From NCBI GenBank assembly GCA_038061835.1, contig JBBTYJ010000015.1, positions 4,093 to 68,092 of the forward strand: 64,000 nucleotides of DNA, written 5' to 3'. Position numbers and translations under genes: made by a program. The first letter of the stretch is position 1; every line of letters starts with the position of its first letter. Positions 7,972 to 15,704 of the stretch are shown here, one piece after another. This DNA comes from UBA5004 sp038061835. Its GTDB lineage: Bacteria; Patescibacteriota; Minisyncoccia; Phycocordibacterales; Zambryskibacteraceae. The notes below the pieces were generated by a model. It ran no database searches. It was given only the letters and a program-made list of their open reading frames with translations, and was not told where the DNA came from.

Positions 7972-8005
7972 AAACCCCGCCATCACTGGCGGGGTTTGTT
8001 TTGTA
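7972..8005 (+). terminator. Intrinsic terminator
   Basis: AAACCCCGCCA and TGGCGGGGTTT form an 11-bp stem with a 4-nt loop, followed by GTTTTG. Confidence 0.9.
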
Positions 8006-8021
8006 TAAATAAACGGATTGG

Positions 8022-8648
8022 ATGGAAACTTTTAAATTTAGTACTATCTTAGGAATGAATACAGAGATTGAAGCAAAATTCACTCGTATTGACCCAAGAA
8101 ACGTAAGAAAACGTTTAATCGAGTTAGGCGCAAATTTAAAACAACCCGAAAGATTAATGCGAAGGAAAAATTACGATTATGGCGATAATCGGTTAAGAAA
8201 GGTCGGGGGTTGGATTCGTCTACGAGATGAGATAAATAGAGTGACACTTGCTTATAAACAACTGGATGATCGGACACTTTACGGAACTAAAGAAATTTTA
8301 ATAACCGTGGAAAACTTTGAAGAAACGGCAATTTTTTTGACAACCATAGGTTTACAAATAAAATCCTACCAAGAAACAAAAAGGGAATCGTGGTTGTTAG
8401 AAGAAGTAGAAGTGGAAATTGATACATGGCCCTGGGTTCCGTCATTTGTGGAAATTGAAGGAAAAGATGAAGAGAGTGTTAAAAAAACTGCCAAAATTTT
8501 AGGATTCGACTGGGGGGTGGCAAAACACGGTAGTGTAGAAAATGTTTATCAAGAGATATTTGATGTTACGGAAGAAGAAATAGATGGATGGAAAGAAATT
8601 GTTTTCTCGCCAATACCTGCATGGCTAGAAATCAAACGTAGGGGATAG
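8022..8648 (+). CDS. CYTH-domain (class IV cyclase/thiamine-triphosphatase-like) protein
   Basis: The protein carries the ExExK hallmark of the CYTH fold as EIEAKF near its N-terminus, then a series of basic and acidic strands (RLRDEINRVTLAYK, EVEVEIDTWPWVPSFVEIEG) that line the triphosphate tunnel. CYTH enzymes act on triphosphate compounds with metal ions; the substrate cannot be told. ATG 8055 would put EIEAKF at the usual place, while ATG 8022 adds 11 residues and follows a TATAAA box by 12 bp. I keep 8022 with that caveat. It sits alone between two terminator-bounded units. Confidence 0.82.
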   Translation: METFKFSTILGMNTEIEAKFTRIDPRNVRKRLIELGANLKQPERLMRRKNYDYGDNRLRKVGGWIRLRDEINRVTLAYKQLDDRTLYGTKEILITVENFEETAIFLTTIGLQIKSYQETKRESWLLEEVEVEIDTWPWVPSFVEIEGKDEESVKKTAKILGFDWGVAKHGSVENVYQEIFDVTEEEIDGWKEIVFSPIPAWLEIKRRG

Positions 8649-8982
8649 AACTCTTGAATTTGATTACATGTCGCACAATATACCTTTTACGACTCTAAGA
8701 TAGCTTTAAATGAACTTCGATTATATTACATTTATAATACGCTATAGCATAAATTAGATGTATTCTCTTTCATGCATCCTCGGATCACAATTTAATTAAT
8801 TATTAAAATTTTCCCTGATTAAAGATCGGATAATTAAAAACTAAAAATACAACCTCCCTCTCCCCTATTTTGAAGGATAGATAGGGAAGTTTTAACATTT
8901 GATTTTATGAAAATTTCTGTTAATATAGCTTCAGAATTAGCAAAGTTCTACGTTACTTTCGGATTGAAAAAGGAGAAAGTCA
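8649..8982 (+). other. AT-rich intergenic region with one promoter
   Basis: No gene is visible in the first 240 bp. TTGATT (8899-8904), a 16-bp spacer and TAATAT (8921-8926) form a promoter for the next gene, and AAGGAG at 8970-8975 is its ribosome-binding site. A weak hairpin (CCCTAT/ATAGGG, about 8860-8890) may end transcription from the CYTH gene. Confidence 0.55.
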
Positions 8983-9546
8983 ATGGAACAGACAGAGAGT
9001 CTTTATGTTAATAAGACTAATGTACACCTTGAAACACCTGATTATCGACTGTTTGCAAAACCGTACGGGCCCCTTTATCCAGAAGCCACCGGGAGGATTT
9101 TTAGACTTGAGCACCATGAATCCTCACCATCAAGTGTTTCCTACATTAAATCGATCGCTCCTATTATCTTTGACTTTAAGATAAGCGAAGAGTTACCAGT
9201 CAAAGTATACTACGAAGCAATGATTGATAATGAAAGAGTACTCATGGTTCGAATCGAGTATGGACAGTATGAACGTCTCATCGACCTTCAGAAAAGGAAT
9301 GGGAACTGGCTCCTTTTGTTTCTTTGCACACCAAGATGCCTATTAAGTGAGGGGGCTAAAAGAGCTAAACTCATCATGATCATGCTTGATTCAGAGTATG
9401 CTTTCCGAGAAGACATGACGGCGGAAGAAAGGGATGCACTAGATGTTGAACGTCAGTCATTCGCGATGCGAATGGGCTGGACGCAAATGAGTATCCCCGA
9501 ACTAGAGAAACAGTGCAAAACACTGACCGACAAGCTGCCATACTAA
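8983..9546 (+). CDS. Orphan 187-residue protein, function unknown
   Basis: The start is fixed by an AAGGAG site 7 bp upstream. The protein is mixed in composition, without a signal peptide or clear membrane segment apart from a short hydrophobic run (NWLLLFLCTP). The C-terminal third is helical and charged (TAEERDALDVERQSFAMRMG). I recognise no domain. Own promoter, strong SD and terminator make it one of the self-contained accessory units of this window. Confidence 0.75.
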   Translation: MEQTESLYVNKTNVHLETPDYRLFAKPYGPLYPEATGRIFRLEHHESSPSSVSYIKSIAPIIFDFKISEELPVKVYYEAMIDNERVLMVRIEYGQYERLIDLQKRNGNWLLLFLCTPRCLLSEGAKRAKLIMIMLDSEYAFREDMTAEERDALDVERQSFAMRMGWTQMSIPELEKQCKTLTDKLPY

Positions 9547-9566
9547 TAAGTCGTAAGTCTTGAAGG

Positions 9567-9602
9567 GGTCGCTACTATGGGAGGAGTGGCGACCTTTTTT
9601 AT
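9567..9602 (+). terminator. Intrinsic terminator
   Basis: GGTCGC (9567-9572) pairs with GCGACC (9589-9594), followed by TTTTTTATTTAT. It also lies at the end of the convergent 40-residue minus-strand gene. Confidence 0.85.
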
Positions 9603-9721
9603 TTATCCAAAAGGCCGGTCCACCACTTGAAAGTAAAAGTCATCAATAGATAAGCCGGTAGATAGATAGGTACCAAAATAAAAAACAAGATTAGGCGCAC
9701 TGTCTTCATGAATATTTTCAT
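9599..9721 (-). CDS. 40-residue hydrophobic membrane peptide
   Basis: The ATG at 9721 is the start codon on which palindromic element IR1 sits. The peptide is mostly hydrophobic (VRLILFFILVPIYLPAYLLM) with a C-terminal FKWWTGLLDK, so a single membrane helix is likely. It is the last gene of the long minus-strand array and would have overlapped the 80-residue gene upstream by ATGA if the element were absent. Family unknown. Confidence 0.55.
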   Translation of the reverse strand: MKIFMKTVRLILFFILVPIYLPAYLLMTFTFKWWTGLLDK

Positions 9722-9788
9722 CCCGTTAGAAGTTTACTTCTCATAATATTACCACTATGACTCAAACTTGTTGAACTTCTAACGGGAT
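9720..9788. repeat. Start-codon palindromic element IR1 (69 bp)
   Basis: Perfect 15-bp arms ATCCCGTTAGAAGTT (9720-9734) and AACTTCTAACGGGAT (9774-9788) around a 39-nt loop. In the coding direction ATGAA occurs immediately before the element (holding the TGA stop of the upstream gene) and again as the start of the downstream gene. Confidence 0.92.
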
Positions 9789-10031
9789 TCATACAGATTG
9801 CTTAGCTGACCAAAGTGACATAATCATTCGCCAAATAAACATAACTGCCGGTTTGATATAAAACCAAACTATATTTAACACATCTTTTACATAATTTATG
9901 GTATTTTTCCCTTGTTCCGAGTTGGCTACGTCAATAATAGACCAATTCAAGAAATATTTAAGGAGCGCTAAAGCAATAATGATAAGTATCAGCCAACTGA
10001 CAAAACCCTTATTTCTCGGCATATTCTCCAT
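9789..10031 (-). CDS. 80-residue two-helix membrane protein
   Basis: Start chosen at ATG 10031, preceded by GGAG with short spacing; longer in-frame starts run into the M23 gene. Hydrophobic segments lie at about 11-30 (VSWLILIIIALALLKYFLNW) and 51-74. The TGA stop is formed where element IR1 begins. It directly follows the M23 hydrolase gene and may be a small membrane partner of the envelope genes; no family recognised. Confidence 0.6.
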   Translation of the reverse strand: MENMPRNKGFVSWLILIIIALALLKYFLNWSIIDVANSEQGKNTINYVKDVLNIVWFYIKPAVMFIWRMIMSLWSAKQSV

Positions 10032-10059
10032 TCTACTCCTCGACAAAGCTCGGAGCAAG

Positions 10060-11343
10060 TTAAAGAACCGGTAAGTAAGCAAGAGGATCGAGATACGCAT
10101 CTCGTCCTTTCGCAATCGGGACAAAGACCTGTTTACATCCGATACTGGTAGTGAATTGTCTAATCTCCACACCTTGTGACGCAAAGAGTCCGACGTGGAG
10201 ATGCGGACCCTTGGAATACCCCGAACCATTTACTCCAGGCACCCCGCCTGAATAGCCAATCATCTGCCCCACGCTCACCTCTTGACCTTTTGGCACTAAT
10301 GAAGCAGATAGATGGGCGTAAATACTCGTTAGGCCATTATCGTGTTTTATTAGTATCCAGCGACCATACGAATAACAGCCTTTCTGGTTATCCGTATTAC
10401 CAATACCTTCGATTACACCAGCAAGCATTGAACGCACCGGAGTACCCATGGAGGCTCGAAAATCAAGACCATTATGAAAACAGTCAGCGCTGCCATAGAT
10501 ACTGCAATCCGACCTGCCAAAAAGACCTGTAATAAACACATTATCCAAAGGCCAATCCAAAATGCCGCCCTTGGGTTTAGGAAAAAGAGATGGGTCAAGC
10601 GTAATACGTAGTTCTTGTTCCAAGCGATCAAGATCAGCTTCTGACTCTTTCTGTCGCGCTATGTTTGCTTGGATAAGTTTCTGATATTCCACTTCTTTGT
10701 TTTTTGTCTCAGTGAGAAGTTTTGCCTTTGCCTTCTGATTCTCTTCAACGACCGACTTTTGTCCACTTAACTGTCCACGCAAACTCACTTGTTCCTTTTT
10801 TATTTTCTCTTTCTCCATTTTTTGTTGGTTGAGTATCCTACGAGTCTCGCGTAAGGCGGTAATTTCTTCTTCCAGACGAGCATTCAGACCTGCAAGTTGA
10901 CTCCCATCCCTCCAAATATCCGATAATCGGATAGAGGCCAGTATTTGGAGGATTAACGGACTAGAATCGTAATCGGATAAGGAAGTGAGAGTATTGGCAA
11001 TCGCCGCTCTATGCGTGATAATCTGTTTCTCTTTCTCGCTCATGGCATTCTCAAGCGAACGGATGGTCAAATCGGCGGAAGTAATTTTCGACTGAGTAAT
11101 GCTGATATCTTTGGCAAGCTTCTTTTTGGTCGTATCGAGCGATTTAACAGCGCTGCCGAGAGTCTGACTTTCTTTATTGATTTCATCAAGCTCCACTTGA
11201 AGCTTCTTCTGTTCTTCAACGAGCACTTCTCTATCTCTTCTCACCCGTTCTATTTGTTGTTCCAGTTCGCTTGGATTAGCGGCATTTAGGACAAACGGTA
11301 TAATCAAAAAGATAATAAAAATACTAATGAATCTCTTGTTCAT
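10060..11343 (-). CDS. Murein hydrolase activator / M23 endopeptidase with coiled coil (EnvC-like)
   Basis: The 427-residue protein has a signal peptide (RFISIFIIFLIIPFVLNA), a long coiled coil (about 24-245) and a C-terminal LytM/M23 domain with zinc ligands in HNGLDFRA and HLHVG. EnvC/NlpD-type proteins split or activate splitting of peptidoglycan at division, which fits the neighbouring murG, ftsW, mraY and D,D-carboxypeptidase genes. Its ATG is the right border of palindromic element IR2. Confidence 0.92.
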   Translation of the reverse strand: MNKRFISIFIIFLIIPFVLNAANPSELEQQIERVRRDREVLVEEQKKLQVELDEINKESQTLGSAVKSLDTTKKKLAKDISITQSKITSADLTIRSLENAMSEKEKQIITHRAAIANTLTSLSDYDSSPLILQILASIRLSDIWRDGSQLAGLNARLEEEITALRETRRILNQQKMEKEKIKKEQVSLRGQLSGQKSVVEENQKAKAKLLTETKNKEVEYQKLIQANIARQKESEADLDRLEQELRITLDPSLFPKPKGGILDWPLDNVFITGLFGRSDCSIYGSADCFHNGLDFRASMGTPVRSMLAGVIEGIGNTDNQKGCYSYGRWILIKHDNGLTSIYAHLSASLVPKGQEVSVGQMIGYSGGVPGVNGSGYSKGPHLHVGLFASQGVEIRQFTTSIGCKQVFVPIAKGRDAYLDPLAYLPVL

Positions 11344-11410
11344 CCCGTTAGAAGTTTACTGATAATAAAATCTTTACCAAACTTTATGAGAGCTGAACTT
11401 CTAACGGGAT
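11342..11410. repeat. Start-codon palindromic element IR2 (69 bp)
   Basis: Perfect 15-bp arms at 11342-11356 and 11396-11410, loop of 39 nt, same total length as IR1. In the coding direction ATGAA precedes it (containing the gltX TGA stop) and ATGAA follows it (start of the M23 gene). Confidence 0.92.
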
Positions 11411-12289
11411 TCATTTATTTCTGATTTTACCAAGATTGAAATGTTTTCGATTTACCCAAGCTAGTTTTTTTTCGTCGAAAATTGCACCTCCTTTATGAAC
11501 TTTCGAGAAATCAAAAACATTTATCAATTCATCAAGAGTAAAAATTTCCTGCTCCGTACCCGGATTCCAACCCAAGAGAGCCAAGTAGTTAATAATAGCC
11601 ACAGGTAAATATCCTTTTTGTCTATAATAATCAAGCGAAACTGATTCCCCGTGCTTGCGTTTGGAAAGCTTTGATCTATCCGGAGCCAAAATCAGAGGGA
11701 GGTGCGCATAGATTGGCCGTGGCGCGTCGATTGCCTCCTGAATCAGAATCTGTCTCGGAGTGTTGGAGATGTGGTCCTCGCCGCGGATCACATGTGTAAT
11801 CTCCGCTTCAAAATCATCAACCACAACCGCTAAGTGATAAAGGGGTTCGTTAAGATTTTTTGCAATAATAAAATCTCCAAGTTCGGTGGTATCAAACTCT
11901 ACCTTACCGCGAACCAAATCCTCAAAAACCATTTGTTTATTAGGATTGCGAAAACGCACCACTTCCCTATTCTCACCCTCTGTCTCCGTCGAAATATAGG
12001 CCTTATTGATTTGTATTAATTTATTCAAGTGAGATTTGTAAATTTCCGTGCGTTCAGACTGATGCCAAAGCTCGCCATCCCTTTCAAAACCGAGCCATTT
12101 GAGACTTTCAAGCATGCTTTCTTCATATTCCTTCTTGGAGCGCACTCTGTCCGTGTCTTCTATTCTAACTACAAAATCTCCACCATTCTGTCTGGCAAAT
12201 AGATAGTTGAAAAGCGCAGTCCTCACGTTACCGATATGCAGCGGTCCTGTCGGCGATGGTGGAAATCGGGTAATAATTTTTTGATTCAT
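11411..12289 (-). CDS. gltX: Glutamyl-tRNA synthetase lacking the anticodon-binding domain
   Basis: Class I synthetase motifs are present: FPPSPTGPLHIGN (HIGH), the acceptor-binding region with VIRGEDHISNTPRQ, and LSKRKHG for KMSKS. The protein continues into the start of the stem-contact fold (HKGGAIFDEKKLAWVN) and then stops after 292 residues, while bacterial GluRS usually has about 470-500. The stop lies exactly at element IR2. The start overlaps murG by ATGA. It could be a minimal GluRS or a GluQ-RS-like enzyme; the complete catalytic motifs favour GluRS. Confidence 0.88.
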   Translation of the reverse strand: MNQKIITRFPPSPTGPLHIGNVRTALFNYLFARQNGGDFVVRIEDTDRVRSKKEYEESMLESLKWLGFERDGELWHQSERTEIYKSHLNKLIQINKAYISTETEGENREVVRFRNPNKQMVFEDLVRGKVEFDTTELGDFIIAKNLNEPLYHLAVVVDDFEAEITHVIRGEDHISNTPRQILIQEAIDAPRPIYAHLPLILAPDRSKLSKRKHGESVSLDYYRQKGYLPVAIINYLALLGWNPGTEQEIFTLDELINVFDFSKVHKGGAIFDEKKLAWVNRKHFNLGKIRNK

Positions 12290-13431
12290 TTCTCTATCTC
12301 GTGTTCAAGAGCAATTTTAAGAATTTCTTCGGCAATCAAACGCGCGGCGTTTGACTTATAAAATGCTTTGGCTGCTGTTTTCATTTTTTCGCGTTCGATT
12401 TCATTTGTAATCAGCCGTTCAATCTCCGATGCAAGGAGATTAGCCGTAAGATTATTTTCTTCTATTACCTCGCACGCTCCGGCACGAGCGTAGGCAAAGG
12501 CGTTCGAATGCTGGTCATGACTGATTTTTTCATTAATAGGCACGATAATTGACGGTACACTCCAAGACGCGATTTCAAAAATAGTTGAACCAGCGCGCGA
12601 AATAACCAAAGAAGCCACCCCGGCCGCCATGCGCATTGTCAAAACATTAAGATAATCAAGGGCCCTGTATCTCTCTTTATAAAGAGAGTCAAGAAGAACT
12701 GCCTCGCTGGTAGCTCTGACTTCCATAATATTGTTTTTGCCGACCTGATGAATAATTGCGTATTTTTCAACCAAACTCTTAAGATCTTCCAAAATCGTAT
12801 CATTAATCTTTTGTGCGCCTTGCGAACCGCCAAGTATTAAAATAACCGGAATATTTTCTTCAATTTTTAAAAATTCGCGGGCGCCTGAAGTGATGGGAAG
12901 AGCGATTTCCTTACGCACGGGCTGACCGGTATAAGCCACCGCTCCTGCCGGGAAATATCGGACAGCTTCTTTATAAGAAACGGCGACGATCCTGGCAAAT
13001 TTCCCAGCCCACAAATTTGTCTTTCCGGGAATAGTATCGGACTCGTGGATTACCACTGGAATGCGTAAAAGGCGCGCCGCTACCAACGCGGGGAAACTTG
13101 CGTAGCCTCCTTTGCCAAAAACAACATCGGGATAAAGTTTATATACCATGTAGAGCGAGGAAAGAATCCCCCACCCTGTCCTAAATAGATCAACAAAATT
13201 AGGGATAAAAATCCACCAATGAGCAGAGCGGCGAATTTTGCCTGCACTATTTTTCTTATAGGTAATACCATTTTCAAAGAGTACTCCGGGATTATACGGA
13301 GTGGGAGACATATAAAATAACTCTAGTTCAAGAAGTCTTTTCTCTTTAGTCAGATTATTGAGTTCTTCAGCAATGGAAACTATCGGGTAGAAGTGTCCCC
13401 CGGAACCACCACCAGTAAATAAGATACGCAT
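12286..13431 (-). CDS. murG: UDP-GlcNAc transferase MurG
   Basis: MurG adds GlcNAc to lipid I at the inner face of the membrane to make lipid II. The N-terminal glycine-rich loop TGGGSGGHFYP, HESDTIPG and the second-domain loop LGGSQGAQKIND are all present, with the acceptor/donor region ISRAGSTIFEIASW. The 381 residues are of normal length. Its ATG forms the border of element IR3. A perfect 18-bp palindrome (12671-12688) codes for DSLYKERY in a variable part of the protein. Confidence 0.95.
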   Translation of the reverse strand: MRILFTGGGSGGHFYPIVSIAEELNNLTKEKRLLELELFYMSPTPYNPGVLFENGITYKKNSAGKIRRSAHWWIFIPNFVDLFRTGWGILSSLYMVYKLYPDVVFGKGGYASFPALVAARLLRIPVVIHESDTIPGKTNLWAGKFARIVAVSYKEAVRYFPAGAVAYTGQPVRKEIALPITSGAREFLKIEENIPVILILGGSQGAQKINDTILEDLKSLVEKYAIIHQVGKNNIMEVRATSEAVLLDSLYKERYRALDYLNVLTMRMAAGVASLVISRAGSTIFEIASWSVPSIIVPINEKISHDQHSNAFAYARAGACEVIEENNLTANLLASEIERLITNEIEREKMKTAAKAFYKSNAARLIAEEILKIALEHEIEK

Positions 13432-13508
13432 CCCGTTAGAAGTTAATTTTTATAAACTTGTTGGTAAAAAATATCATGGTAAGTAATTTGAAAAAACTTC
13501 TAACGGGA
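13430..13508. repeat. Start-codon palindromic element IR3 (79 bp)
   Basis: Arms ATCCCGTTAGAAGTT (13430-13444) and AACTTCTAACGGGA (13495-13508). Here the duplicated flank is ATGCG, not ATGAA: CAATGCG lies before the element and ATGCGTATC is the murG start after it. This different but still matching duplication is the best evidence for insertion. Confidence 0.9.
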
Positions 13509-13519
13509 CGCATTGTTGT

Positions 13520-14614
13520 TTATTTGGTTCTAGAAATCGAGAGTATTATACCCACTTCAAGAAGAGTGATAAAAAGAGAAGTACCACCATGGCTCACAAA
13601 AGGCAACGTAATGCCCGATAACGGGACCACTCCAAGCATAGCGCCGATATTGACGAATGCCTGGGATGTAATCATTATAACAATTCCAACAACTGAGAGT
13701 CTAGCAAAAATATTCGTCGTTTCCGAAGCAATTTTAATACCTCGAGTGGCAAAGAGAACGAACATTATCAATAAGAAAACAGAACCCACAAAACCAAATT
13801 CTTCGGCCGCCACAGCAAAAACCGAATCCCCTATTGGCTCGGGAAGATAAGTGAATTTCTGAACACTTTGACCAAAACCACGACCAAAGAGACCACCGGA
13901 ACCGATCGCGATTAGAGATTGCTGGACTTGGTAACTTGCTCCTTGGGCATCCACTTGCATATTTAAATAAGTGGTAATGCGTTGCATAATATACGGCCGC
14001 ATGAAAGCCAGGAGCCCCAAACCGATAGCGCCACCTAAGATAATCAAAAAGACATAACGCCACTTTCCTCCAGCAGCTATGAACATCGCCATACCAGTAA
14101 AAGCAATCATGAGGAAATTATCGGTATCCGGTTGATTTAAAAGAAGCGCTGCCGAGATAACCAAAAGGATAATAAGTGGCAAGAAACCCCGACGAAAAGT
14201 TTTTATTCTATCCTTGATCCCGGCAAGCCAAGCCGCGAAATAAACAATAAAAGCCAGTTTTAATATCTCGGAAGTCTGGAAGGAAATACCGCCAAACACA
14301 ATCCAGCGCCGAGCACCGGCATGTTCGAAACCAATTTCCGGTACTAACACCAAAATATTGAGAATAATAGCTATGATCAGAAGCCAGAAAGCGGACTTCT
14401 TCCAGATTTGAACATCCAGACGCGACGCAATTACCATCGCCACAGTACCAGCCAAGAGTCCAAAAATGGTTTGCGAGAAAGCAATACTCGAATAATTTGA
14501 ATTCTCTTTCGCTAAAAGAGCAAGCGCTGCCGAGCTAAAAATAAAAAAACCAAATACTATTAAAATAATAGAAATAAATAAAAACGATCTATCGACTTTT
14601 CGACCATTTAGCAT
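13520..14614 (-). CDS. ftsW: SEDS-family lipid II polymerase FtsW/RodA
   Basis: A polytopic protein with about ten membrane segments. SEDS hallmarks are GARRWI, QTSEILKLAF (usually QPSE), LNQPDTDN, GRGFGQSVQKFTYLPEPIGDSVFAVAAEEFGF and LPFVSHGGTSL. FtsW and RodA polymerise glycan strands with a partner transpeptidase; the position next to murG and mraY favours FtsW. No SD site is visible. Confidence 0.92.
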   Translation of the reverse strand: MLNGRKVDRSFLFISIILIVFGFFIFSSAALALLAKENSNYSSIAFSQTIFGLLAGTVAMVIASRLDVQIWKKSAFWLLIIAIILNILVLVPEIGFEHAGARRWIVFGGISFQTSEILKLAFIVYFAAWLAGIKDRIKTFRRGFLPLIILLVISAALLLNQPDTDNFLMIAFTGMAMFIAAGGKWRYVFLIILGGAIGLGLLAFMRPYIMQRITTYLNMQVDAQGASYQVQQSLIAIGSGGLFGRGFGQSVQKFTYLPEPIGDSVFAVAAEEFGFVGSVFLLIMFVLFATRGIKIASETTNIFARLSVVGIVIMITSQAFVNIGAMLGVVPLSGITLPFVSHGGTSLFITLLEVGIILSISRTK

Positions 14615-14657
14615 AATTGGAAGAATTATAGCATTCCATCCGTCATACGGGACAGCA

Positions 14658-15704
14658 CTAACTAATGAGAGCCAGTATGACCCCGGTGATAGCGCAGATG
14701 ACAGAAACTATCCAATAACGCATAACCACTTTCTCTCTCGGCCAACCCAGCGCTTGGAAGTGATGATGAAGCGGAGCAACTTTAAAAACTCTATATCCGT
14801 TGAAAAATTTATACACGTAAATCTGGATAAGATCAGAAGCGGTGGTGGCTGCAAGAGGCAGAGCAACAATGGGTAATAGGAGCACTGAATCCGTGAGAAA
14901 AGCGATAACCGAGAGAGTAACAGTAAGAGCCATCATTCCCGTTTCTCCCATATAAAAACGCGCTGGCGGGACATTAAACCATAAGAAAGCCAGAATAGCG
15001 CCGGCTATGGCGCCGGACAAGGCAGAAATGTCAATCTGATTATTTATGAAAGCAATGATCGCAAAAGCGGTAAAAACGGAAGCGAGCACTCCTCCGGACA
15101 AACCATCAATACCATCGATAACGGAAGTCGAGAAGGTGGCCAACATTACAACAATAAAGAAGGGTATAAACCAGATTCCCAAATACCAATCCCCATTAAA
15201 TGGGATGTGAACAAAATTAAAATCAAGTTTGTAATAGAACCACAAACTGATGACGAGACCAATACCGAGAACGAGAATAGTTTTGACCTTACGATAAACC
15301 AACGCATCTTGAGTAAATCGACTTTGGCCATAGATATGTACCAGATCATCTGCCAAACCTATAAACGCAGCCAGGAAGAACGCTCCTAAGGGTACCAGGG
15401 TTTGTGATCGTGAGAAGAAGTTGAGTTTTAAAGTTAGATCAGATGGTATTGCCAAAGAGAGAAGATAGATGGCACATACGGCAAAAAGTACGGCCACCCA
15501 AATTATCACTCCCCCGACCTTGGGAGTACTCAGTTCGTGTTCGGTATTATGAATATTTTTAAAAGCTTCGGAAGTATTGGCATTCGTCCTCGGCGATCTT
15601 TTCCACATCTTGTACCGGTAAAAATATCTGGTAAAGAATGGTGTAATAATAATACCAATAAAGAAAGTAAGAACTGTCGGAAAAATAATTTTAAGAATAT
15701 CCAT
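14658..15704 (-). CDS. mraY: Phospho-MurNAc-pentapeptide transferase MraY
   Basis: MraY makes lipid I on undecaprenyl phosphate. The 348-residue polytopic protein has TPKVGGVIIW, FIGLADDLVHIYG (paired aspartates), DGIDGLSGG and the C-terminal histidine motif FKVAPLHHHFQALGW. The ATG overlaps the asnB stop (TAATG), so translation is probably coupled. Confidence 0.95.
   Translation of the reverse strand: MDILKIIFPTVLTFFIGIIITPFFTRYFYRYKMWKRSPRTNANTSEAFKNIHNTEHELSTPKVGGVIIWVAVLFAVCAIYLLSLAIPSDLTLKLNFFSRSQTLVPLGAFFLAAFIGLADDLVHIYGQSRFTQDALVYRKVKTILVLGIGLVISLWFYYKLDFNFVHIPFNGDWYLGIWFIPFFIVVMLATFSTSVIDGIDGLSGGVLASVFTAFAIIAFINNQIDISALSGAIAGAILAFLWFNVPPARFYMGETGMMALTVTLSVIAFLTDSVLLLPIVALPLAATTASDLIQIYVYKFFNGYRVFKVAPLHHHFQALGWPREKVVMRYWIVSVICAITGVILALIS

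Noticed and set aside
10909..10951. 10-bp inverted repeat (CCTCCAAATA/TATTTGGAGG) with an inner palindrome inside the M23 gene
   Set aside because: The encoded residues (LQILASIRLSDIWRD) look like native coiled-coil domain sequence with no visible insertion; kept as chance structure.
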